The notes under the pieces were generated by a model. The model was not told where the DNA came from, did not search any database, and saw only the letters and a program-made list of their open reading frames with translations. A stretch of DNA of 64,000 nt, from NCBI RefSeq assembly GCF_000550785.1, contig NZ_CP004350.1, positions 1,530,009 to 1,594,008 of the forward strand. Direction: 5' to 3'. The position numbers and the translations under genes were made by a program. Of this stretch, positions 16,498-23,393 are shown piece by piece (positions within the stretch are counted from its first letter, which is position 1; the number at the start of each line of letters is the position of its first letter). The DNA comes from Corynebacterium casei LMG S-19264. GTDB lineage: Bacteria; Actinomycetota; Actinomycetes; Mycobacteriales; Mycobacteriaceae.

Positions 16498-17415
16498 CTA
16501 GCGCTTTGAGCCCGAGCGCATGTCGTTTACCGTATGTTTTGCTAGCTTCCAGACTTCCCCAGCCAGATCGCCGACGTAGGAGGTTGCTTCGCCCAAACGG
16601 GATGGAACCTTGGTCACGCCAGTATCTTCCACCAGCTTCTTCACCACTGGGGTGACGTCCTCGACTGCGTCCTTGGCCTGCTCAGTACGGTGTTCAAGGC
16701 CCCACTTGGTGACCTCAAACAGGGAGTCTTTAACAAAGGAGCCATCCAGCTTGGACTCGCCGTATTCGCGCTCAGTGAAGGTAATTGGGACTTCACGGAC
16801 ATCAAAACCGTCCTTGACCGCGCGGAATGCAAGGTCAACCTGGAAGATATAGCCGGCATCAGAAAGCTCATCGAAGTCAATGAACTCCAGCAGGTCACGG
16901 CGGAATGCGCGGTAACCAGCGGTCATATCGGACAGACCAGCGCCCAGTGCCATAGAGATGTAGATGTTGCCCAGACGTGAGAGGTACTCACGGGAAGCAG
17001 GCCAGTTGACGGTCTCGCCGCCCTCAACATAGCGGGAGCCGATAACCAGGTCAGCTCCCTTATCAATCTCCTCTAGGAGTAGATGCAGCTGCTCTGGTGC
17101 GTGGGAGCCATCAGCGTCCATCTCGCACAGAACCTGGTAGTCGCGCTCTAGGCCCCACTTGAAGCCCGCGATGTAGGCGCCCAGCAGGCCATCCTTGCTC
17201 TTGCGGTGGATGACGTGCAGGTGGTCATCCTTCTCAGAGAGCTCATCAGCGAGCTCGCCGGTGCCGTCAGGAGAAGAGTCATCCACGATCAGAATGTGAA
17301 CCTCTGGGGTTGCTTCACGCACACGCTTGGTGATCAGCGGCAAGTTCTCAATCTCATTGAACGTTGGGATGATCACCAAAGTGCTGTCAGACAGTGCGGT
17401 CTGTGGAGAAGTCAC
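16498..17415 (-). CDS. ppm1: Polyprenol monophosphomannose synthase
   Basis: A GT2-family glycosyltransferase, 305 residues, that transfers mannose from GDP-mannose to polyprenyl phosphate. The product donates mannose for lipomannan/lipoarabinomannan and protein O-mannosylation. Seen are LVIIPTFNEIENLP (residues 13-26), the metal-binding IVDDSSPDGTGELAD and the catalytic CEMDADGSHAPEQL. The C-terminal 60 residues are an Ala/Val/Lys-rich amphipathic helix without membrane spans. In M. tuberculosis this domain is fused to Lnt; here, as in other corynebacteria, the genes are separate but adjacent. Confidence 0.92.
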   Translation of the reverse strand: MTSPQTALSDSTLVIIPTFNEIENLPLITKRVREATPEVHILIVDDSSPDGTGELADELSEKDDHLHVIHRKSKDGLLGAYIAGFKWGLERDYQVLCEMDADGSHAPEQLHLLLEEIDKGADLVIGSRYVEGGETVNWPASREYLSRLGNIYISMALGAGLSDMTAGYRAFRRDLLEFIDFDELSDAGYIFQVDLAFRAVKDGFDVREVPITFTEREYGESKLDGSFVKDSLFEVTKWGLEHRTEQAKDAVEDVTPVVKKLVEDTGVTKVPSRLGEATSYVGDLAGEVWKLAKHTVNDMRSGSKR

Positions 17416-17476
17416 GGGCGTTGGTACTCCTTAATCGGCAAAAATATGATTGGGGCCAAAGAAAACATAACTGATT

Positions 17477-19081
17477 CTATGCCTCTGCTTGAGCAGGCTT
17501 GGCAGTTTTAACGTTGCGAGGCTGACGTTTTATCATCCAAGCATACCCTGCACCCACCACGCCTAAGGCGATGAGGATGAGTTGAATCCACCATCCAAAG
17601 CGCACTGCAAATGTTACTGAATCGCGCAGTGGAAGTTCTTCAACTAGATAGTCAGGCTGGAAAATCTCAGTGTTCTGAGACACCGTGCCATCGGGATGAA
17701 CAATAGCGGAAACACCTGATGTTGCAGGAACTACCATGGCGCGGTCTGTCTCAATGGCGCGCATGCGGCTCATTGCCAGCTGCTGATAGGTCATGTCCGA
17801 GAAGCCAAAGGTTGCGTTATTAGTTGGGCTGGTCAGGATTTGTGCACCATTTTCAATGGAAGTTCTAAACGCATTGTCGAAGCTGACCTCATAACAGGTT
17901 GCTACACCGAGCACTACGTCAGCCATGTTGACTACACCTGGGCCGTCACCGGGTTTAAAGTCGCCGGCGAGCTCCACATAGTCGGAGACATGTTTAAAGA
18001 TATCTCGCATGGGCATGGTTTCGCCGAAGGGCTGCAAGTATTTCTTGTAGTGGTAATCCCCCGGTTCGCCATCGGCGTTAAAGACCTGCATGGTGTTGCG
18101 TTCGCCGACTTCGTCAACCGTCAACGTGCCCACCATGATTGGCACTTGGATGTCATCCACGGCTTCTTGGATCAGCGCGCCTGCCTGTCGGTCACGGAAA
18201 GGGTTGACGTCGGAGGAATTCTCCGGCCAAATCACGATGTCAACGTCCTCGCCGGATTCTGCCAACTGCTTGGTCACGTCAACGTGGTTTTCCAACACGG
18301 CGCGACGTTGTGCGTTGAACTCTAGACCCAAGCGTGGAACGTTGCCCTGGATCGCGGCAATGTTGATGGTATCTGTGGTGTGGTGTGGCTGATTAACACC
18401 TTGCTGGGCCAAAAACGCCAGACCAAATGGAATCAAACCGGTAAAAAGTGCAAGGGCGCGAACACCATAGGCGCCAGACTCGGCCTCCGTACGCATGCCG
18501 AGGCGCACCAGTGGGTTCTCGTCCACCGTTTCCGGCGCTACCAGTTGACGTGGCGGGCCAAAGAGTAAAGCGGCGATGCTGGTGCCCACCGTGGCGGCGG
18601 CGGCGGTCACAAGCGCAGGTCCTCCCCAGGACGCGAGAAACGCCAGCGGGCCATCAACTTGGCCCCATCCCAGGCGGACCCACGAAAAGCCGCCGAAGGG
18701 GGCCGAGGATCGCAAAAGCTCAATGGCCAGGTAGAAGAGCGGGAAGATGATATAGCCCAGGCGCATGCGGGCGATGAACACGCCAAACACGCCAAGAAGC
18801 AGGGCATAAAGGCTAAGCCAGAATGCCAGTGCGCCGTATGGGAAGGCGCCAACCAATTCCCCGATCCACGGCAGCAGCAGCAAGTAGGCCACCATGGAGT
18901 GAACAAACCCTATGAGCGCACCGGACTTGGCGCTCACAAAGTTGCCGCGCCACGGCATCAGCGAAACAAAAATTACGGTGATGCCAACGATGCCAAGAGG
19001 CCAGTAGCCGTGGGGCTCAAAGGAGTAATAGACTCCAGCGCCGCCGAGGCCGGCTAGCAGGAGGCGAAGCAAAAGTAACAC
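17477..19081 (-). CDS. lnt: Apolipoprotein N-acyltransferase
   Basis: A 534-residue membrane enzyme that N-acylates lipoproteins and, in corynebacteria, associates with Ppm1. About seven membrane segments fill residues 1-230. A nitrilase-like extracytoplasmic domain follows with the catalytic triad visible: Glu in IVIWPENSSDVN (about 285), Lys in YHYKKYLQPFGE (about 350) and Cys in VLGVATCYEVSFDN (about 405). A final membrane segment lies at about residues 500-520. It sits 51 bases after fxsA and 61 bases before ppm1 on the same strand. Confidence 0.93.
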   Translation of the reverse strand: MLLLLRLLLAGLGGAGVYYSFEPHGYWPLGIVGITVIFVSLMPWRGNFVSAKSGALIGFVHSMVAYLLLLPWIGELVGAFPYGALAFWLSLYALLLGVFGVFIARMRLGYIIFPLFYLAIELLRSSAPFGGFSWVRLGWGQVDGPLAFLASWGGPALVTAAAATVGTSIAALLFGPPRQLVAPETVDENPLVRLGMRTEAESGAYGVRALALFTGLIPFGLAFLAQQGVNQPHHTTDTINIAAIQGNVPRLGLEFNAQRRAVLENHVDVTKQLAESGEDVDIVIWPENSSDVNPFRDRQAGALIQEAVDDIQVPIMVGTLTVDEVGERNTMQVFNADGEPGDYHYKKYLQPFGETMPMRDIFKHVSDYVELAGDFKPGDGPGVVNMADVVLGVATCYEVSFDNAFRTSIENGAQILTSPTNNATFGFSDMTYQQLAMSRMRAIETDRAMVVPATSGVSAIVHPDGTVSQNTEIFQPDYLVEELPLRDSVTFAVRFGWWIQLILIALGVVGAGYAWMIKRQPRNVKTAKPAQAEA

Positions 19082-19132
19082 TACTAATTACTATCACTTC
19101 TTTGGCGTGGTGACGGCACCGAAACCACATGC

Positions 19133-19819
19133 TTAGTTGTCTTTGCCCGAGGAGTCATCCTTTGCTGAGCCGTCTGAACCACCAGACTTGCCAAAGTCCT
19201 CTGGGTTCAGGGATTCAGTCCAGCTGCGGATTTCTTCTTCATCAATGACTTCATGGTTTTCTGGCTTATTACCGGCAGTAGGGCCATGAGCAGCGCTACC
19301 CTGTCCTCCAGCGCTTGGATGCTGCGCAGCACCTTGACCAAAGCCAGCCGCTGGATTGCCGAATCCACCAAAGCCGCCGAAGTTTCCGTAGCTTTCGTGC
19401 TGCCCGGACATTGGGGAGGCATCATAAAAGCGCACGCCCATGTTCTCAACTGACTTGAAAAGTTTGACCGAAAGCATGTTGCGCAGCAATGCACGGGTTG
19501 GCGGCAGGATCAGGAAGATGCCGATAAAGGTGGTGATAAAGCCTGGCAGGGACAAGAACACGCCACCAGCAAGGGTGAGGCCAACATTGCCCGCGGTACG
19601 GCCGGGGGTTGCGTCTTCCATGATGACGGAACCATCTTCGGTGCGTTTGGTCTTGCCGCTCATGATGCGGCGGACTTCCAGGCTTGCAATGGTCATGCCA
19701 AAGAGCATGGTGGCAAGCAGCAACAGCAGGGTCCATCCCAGACCAATGAGCTGCGCGAGGCCTACAAAGGCCAAGCCTTCGAGGACGAGGTATACGAATA
19801 GGACAAGCATGAACGGCAT
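19133..19819 (-). CDS. FxsA-family membrane protein
   Basis: A 228-residue inner-membrane protein related to FxsA. An N-terminal pair of membrane segments (LVLFVYLVLEGLAFVGLAQL and WTLLLLLATMLFGM) is followed by a third region GVFLSLPGFITTFIGIFLILPP, whose PGF...LPPTR pattern is the FxsA signature. The last 90 residues form a Gly/Phe/Ala/Gln-rich tail and then a very acidic, Ser-rich end. The frame extends upstream to 19915, overlapping the divergent gene. The ATG at 19819 is used because AGGA lies 11 bases upstream; 19831 is an alternative. Function is unknown beyond the family name. Confidence 0.8.
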   Translation of the reverse strand: MPFMLVLFVYLVLEGLAFVGLAQLIGLGWTLLLLLATMLFGMTIASLEVRRIMSGKTKRTEDGSVIMEDATPGRTAGNVGLTLAGGVFLSLPGFITTFIGIFLILPPTRALLRNMLSVKLFKSVENMGVRFYDASPMSGQHESYGNFGGFGGFGNPAAGFGQGAAQHPSAGGQGSAAHGPTAGNKPENHEVIDEEEIRSWTESLNPEDFGKSGGSDGSAKDDSSGKDN

Positions 19820-19902
19820 AATGTTGACCATCCTACAAGCTTGGGCGTGATACGACATGTGTACATGCTGTGTATTTGTCACAAGGTAGTAGAATCTGGC
19901 GC

Positions 19903-20706
19903 ATGCCACGACCAATTCTTTCCGCGCAGTCAGATTCCACCGTATTGAGCTTGTTCCCCGCGGGCGGAATCACTAGGTCGCAGGATTGGCTAGAAATCGC
20001 GGATGCCTCGCGTCAGCTTGCAGATTCCAACATCTATCTCACCTCGCACAGCTCGCTGGAGCTGCGCAACATTGCCGATGGAGACGCTGTCATTGAGCGT
20101 TTGGCCACCACTACTCTGCACACGTCGCCGTGCCGCGTGGTGGCGTCCCCCTTGAACTCGCGTGCGCGTGAGCTTGCCCGCTTGATTGGTGAGGCAGCGC
20201 CAGAGTCGACCAAGGACAACATCGTGGTCGGAGTTGATTCCGGGGATGGGCTCATTGCCAGCCATCATCCGCACGTGTGCGTGACGTTGATTGAAAACAC
20301 CACAGAAGTTCGCGTGAGGGTTTTAGAACATGAGTTTCGCACGGACATTGGTGAGGCACCTAGTGCGGTGGCAGAGATCCTGCAATATTTGGACGCCAAC
20401 AAGTCCGCAGAGGCACAGCTTGCCGATGCAGAGCTTATCGATGCTCCGTTGAAGAACTCCCAGCTTCCCATCGGTTGGTTGGCTGATCATATGCCAAGCG
20501 GCCGCGTGGAACTGGGCGTTGGCCTTTTTGACGGCGTGATGAGTGCCGAGATCGCCGAGATACTAGGAAAGATGGAAGTGCCAGTGACAATTACCCCGTG
20601 GAAGGGGCTTGTCCTGCACGATCTTTCCGAAGGCGATGCCGACGCGGTGGTCCGAGTACTTGCACCACGCGGGCTCATCTTCGATGTGAATTCGCCGTTC
20701 CTCTAA
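19903..20706 (+). CDS. CobG-like (precorrin-3B synthase/nitrite-sulfite reductase half-domain) protein without cluster cysteines
   Basis: The 267-residue protein contains the ferredoxin-like half-domain of the nitrite/sulfite reductase and CobG families: SLFPAGGITRSQDW, then SNIYLTSHSSLELRNIAD, which matches the usual HLTSRGNLQLRGL element. A second half-domain begins at about residue 190 (PIGWLADHMPSGRVELGVGL). The four cysteines that bind siroheme and the 4Fe-4S cluster are absent, and only isolated Cys residues occur (SPCRVV, HVCVTL). It may lack redox activity. TAGAAT (19890-19895) ends 7 bases before the ATG, so it is probably leaderless. Confidence 0.65.
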   Translation: MPRPILSAQSDSTVLSLFPAGGITRSQDWLEIADASRQLADSNIYLTSHSSLELRNIADGDAVIERLATTTLHTSPCRVVASPLNSRARELARLIGEAAPESTKDNIVVGVDSGDGLIASHHPHVCVTLIENTTEVRVRVLEHEFRTDIGEAPSAVAEILQYLDANKSAEAQLADAELIDAPLKNSQLPIGWLADHMPSGRVELGVGLFDGVMSAEIAEILGKMEVPVTITPWKGLVLHDLSEGDADAVVRVLAPRGLIFDVNSPFL

Positions 20707-20717
20707 CTAGGTTGCAT

Positions 20718-20747
20718 CGCGGTAGGTGGTTGCAAACACCTACCGCG
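20718..20747. terminator. Terminator between the CobG-like and SDR genes
   Basis: CGCGGTAGGTG (20718-20728) pairs with CACCTACCGCG (20737-20747) between convergent genes. The right arm overlaps the SDR stop codon. Confidence 0.7.
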
Positions 20748-21531
20748 GCATGCGCCGCCAGATTGGTCGTGGCACAAGGCGCATGATGAAAGCCAGAACA
20801 GCAAGCTGGCGTGGAATCCACAGCGTGATGCTGCGGTACTTCTTGCCGGATCCGGACTTGTTCTGCTTGTGAATCTCTGAGGCGATGGAGTCCGCAACAA
20901 TCTCAGGGGTGACTGACATTGGTGCAGGCTCCATGCCGGTGGTCATTGAACCGATGACAAAGCCAGGACGAGCGGTGATGAGCGCCAAATTCTTAGATTT
21001 ATCCAAGGTCAGCTTGTCGGCGAGTCCCTGACAGAAAGCATCCAGGCCCGCCTTTGTGGAGCCGTAGACATAGTTTGCGCGCCGGGCACGCCAGCCAGCA
21101 ATCGAGGAAAAGGCGATGATGTGGCCGGAGGACATGACATCGGCAAGCACTGTGAGCATCGATACCTGGGCGAGGTAGTCCACCGTTGCGATGTCTACCG
21201 CATGGCTTTCATCGCGCTCGGCTCTCTCCTGCTCACCCAAGATGCCGAAAGCCACCACGGCGCAGGAAATCGGACCTACCTTGTGCTGCACCGATTCAAT
21301 CTTCTCCCGGTGTGAGGCGATATCCGTGGCGTCGAAGTCGAGAAACTCCACCTGTGGGCACCCGAGATCCTTTAGCTCTGCGGTGAGCCCCTCAAGTCCA
21401 TGATTCCCGCGCGCTGCGAGAACAACTGGGCGGCCTGGACATAGCCGGCGTGCTAGCTCGCCGCCAATGTCGCTGCGGCCACCCAGAAACAGGACGGCGC
21501 CTGGTTGAGCTTCGGGTTTAGCGGAGACCAC
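20740..21531 (-). CDS. Short-chain dehydrogenase, DprE2-like
   Basis: A 263-residue SDR. It has the cofactor motif FLGGRSDIGGELARRL (residues 15-30), an acidic FLDFDATD for the adenine pocket, VVAFGILGEQERAERD, and catalytic Ser and Tyr-x3-Lys in FSSIAGWRARRANYVYGSTK. The order VAFGxLG...RRANxVYGSTKAGLD is that of DprE2, which with DprE1 epimerises decaprenylphosphoryl ribose to arabinose for the cell wall. Corynebacteria have several such paralogues and no DprE1 partner is nearby, so the exact substrate is open. Its first 14 bases overlap the end of the M24 peptidase gene, which implies coupled translation. Confidence 0.8.
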   Translation of the reverse strand: MVSAKPEAQPGAVLFLGGRSDIGGELARRLCPGRPVVLAARGNHGLEGLTAELKDLGCPQVEFLDFDATDIASHREKIESVQHKVGPISCAVVAFGILGEQERAERDESHAVDIATVDYLAQVSMLTVLADVMSSGHIIAFSSIAGWRARRANYVYGSTKAGLDAFCQGLADKLTLDKSKNLALITARPGFVIGSMTTGMEPAPMSVTPEIVADSIASEIHKQNKSGSGKKYRSITLWIPRQLAVLAFIMRLVPRPIWRRMPR

Positions 21532-22672
21532 GTGGACCCTGGTTCAGGGATTCAATGCCGTCTGCTGTGGTGGTGACGATGTCCTCGATGCGCATGCCCC
21601 ACTTGCCTGGCATGTAGATGCCTGGCTCGATGGAAAAGGCCATACTCTCGCGGATTACTAGGTCACTACCAGCGATGATGAATGGCTCTTCGTGCCCACT
21701 CAAGCCAATGCCGTGGCCTAGGCGGTGGGTGAAGTATGCCCCGTACCCAGCCTCTGTGATTGGGGTACGTGAGGACGCGTCAATCTCTTGTGCCGTGCGA
21801 CCTGGCTTCGAGAACTCCAGCGACGCCTTCTGCGCGGCTTGTAGCACCTCATAAGCCTTGAGGAAGTCTTCCGGCGCCTGGGAAATATCGCCACCTGCAA
21901 CATAAGTGCGGGTGCAGTCGGAGTGGTATCCGGTTTCCAGGGTGCCTCCGATATCCACGACCACTGGGTCGCCTGCATTGATGACGCGATCAGAGAAGCT
22001 GTGGTGCGGATTAGCACCATTTTCCATGGAACCGACAATGACGAAGTCGACGCTTACGTGCTCGTCCAAGATCATTGCAGTGAGGTCTTCTGCGACCTCA
22101 CGCTCAGTACGGCCCGGCTGCAACAAGTCAGGAACCTTCGCGTGGACGCGGTCAATAGCCTGCGCTGCCTTGCGCAGCTCTTCGATTTCCGCTTCATCCT
22201 TGGAAGAAAACAGCTCGGCCAAGGCGGTATTCGCCAAAACCCACTGGGCATCAACCAAACCCTGCAGCTGGAACAAGTGGTCTGCAGTCAGCGCAGCAGT
22301 CGCCGCAACCGTTGCAGCATCCTGGCCGATGGCTTTGGCAACCTGGCCGTAGATATCATCGCCATCATTCCAGCCGTGGACCTCAACATCCAAGTTCGGC
22401 ACTGGCGAGAGATTCAGATCCAAAATATCGGTACCTGGTGCGAACAGCTGCGGCTTGCCTTCTGCTGGAATGATGAGCGCGGTCAAACGCTCATGGGAAG
22501 ACAGCGTTGAGCCGGTGAGATAAAAGAAGTCCTCACCGGTAGCAACCACCACGGCATCTATGCCAGCGGACCTGGTGATTTCCTGCGCGCGGCGCAGGCG
22601 CTGGTCGTAAACTTCAGGGGAAAAGACAGTTAATGAACTCATGTCTGCCATGATAACACCGTTAATATTCAC
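21518..22672 (-). CDS. M24-family metallopeptidase (Xaa-Pro aminopeptidase type)
   Basis: A 384-residue cytoplasmic enzyme predicted to remove N-terminal residues before proline, or to act as a related creatinase-fold enzyme. The N-terminal domain (residues 1-150) resembles creatinase_N. The catalytic domain has the metal ligands in VVDIGGTLETGYHSDCTRTY, the His in THRLGHGIGLSGHEEP and Glu residues in FSIEPGIYMPGKWGMRIED. GTG at 22672 has GGAGGAG upstream. A second possible start is the ATG at 22642, with TATCAT 7 bases before it (leaderless type). It overlaps the downstream SDR gene. Confidence 0.88.
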   Translation of the reverse strand: MNINGVIMADMSSLTVFSPEVYDQRLRRAQEITRSAGIDAVVVATGEDFFYLTGSTLSSHERLTALIIPAEGKPQLFAPGTDILDLNLSPVPNLDVEVHGWNDGDDIYGQVAKAIGQDAATVAATAALTADHLFQLQGLVDAQWVLANTALAELFSSKDEAEIEELRKAAQAIDRVHAKVPDLLQPGRTEREVAEDLTAMILDEHVSVDFVIVGSMENGANPHHSFSDRVINAGDPVVVDIGGTLETGYHSDCTRTYVAGGDISQAPEDFLKAYEVLQAAQKASLEFSKPGRTAQEIDASSRTPITEAGYGAYFTHRLGHGIGLSGHEEPFIIAGSDLVIRESMAFSIEPGIYMPGKWGMRIEDIVTTTADGIESLNQGPRGLR

Positions 22673-22690
22673 GCCTCTCCTCCGCCCTGG

Positions 22691-23383
22691 TTGTCTAAGG
22701 TGGGCGGTGTGGTTTTAGAAACATGGCTAGACTCCCCAAGCATTGACCTGCACGGGCAAACTATAAGAATCTCCAACGGCCGCAGGTACTGCTCAGGAAT
22801 GCTGATTGCGCCCGACTTAGAGGCAACCGAAGAGAAAATATCCACCTCGCTGGTACTCACCTGCGCCCACTTCTTTCGCACCGCACCCATTGGTGCCTTC
22901 TACGTCCGAGGAAGAGGGCTTAACCGCAAGCTGCAGGCTGTTCGCACCATCGACGGCACAGATATTGCCATCGCACTGCTACAACGCCCAGCCCCGGCCC
23001 GTGAGCTGCTCGGCGTGGGCACACAGTCCTTATCCCCAGGGATGAAGACAGCCACACTCGGATATGGCGGTAACAGCAAATATGCCATCGAAAAGCATGG
23101 CACTGTGCTGCTGCCCTTACCAATCTCCTACTCCCGAGGATTTGAAACCCGCGTGCGTCCCGCCGCCATTCAAATAAATACTCCCAAAGCAATCAAAGGC
23201 GACTCCGGCGGCGCCGTTCTCTCCATGCGCGACGGCGACACACAACCGACTATCAATGCCGTGCAATCCCTAGTGCTTGACCCACTCGGCATCAACCTAG
23301 GACTGGCGACCGTTGCGCAAACCTCCACGCACAAAAAGTCCCTGTACCGCGCGGCACAGGGACTGATAGCAATGCAGGAATGA
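22691..23383 (+). CDS. Trypsin-like serine protease without signal peptide
   Basis: A protein of up to 230 residues with an S1-type triad: His in LVLTCAHFF (residue 59), Asp in IDGTDIAIALL (near 92) and Ser in IKGDSGGAVLS (near 172). GDSGG is the protease signature, and CSGMLIAP corresponds to the usual CGGTLI strand. No signal peptide or membrane anchor is present, which is unusual for this class. The start is uncertain: TTG at 22691 has no Shine-Dalgarno, while GTG at 22709 has AAGGTGG five bases upstream and leaves the triad intact. It is divergent from the M24 gene and ends 10 bases from helY. Confidence 0.75.
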   Translation: MSKVGGVVLETWLDSPSIDLHGQTIRISNGRRYCSGMLIAPDLEATEEKISTSLVLTCAHFFRTAPIGAFYVRGRGLNRKLQAVRTIDGTDIAIALLQRPAPARELLGVGTQSLSPGMKTATLGYGGNSKYAIEKHGTVLLPLPISYSRGFETRVRPAAIQINTPKAIKGDSGGAVLSMRDGDTQPTINAVQSLVLDPLGINLGLATVAQTSTHKKSLYRAAQGLIAMQE

Positions 23384-23393
23384 ACTAAGAAAC

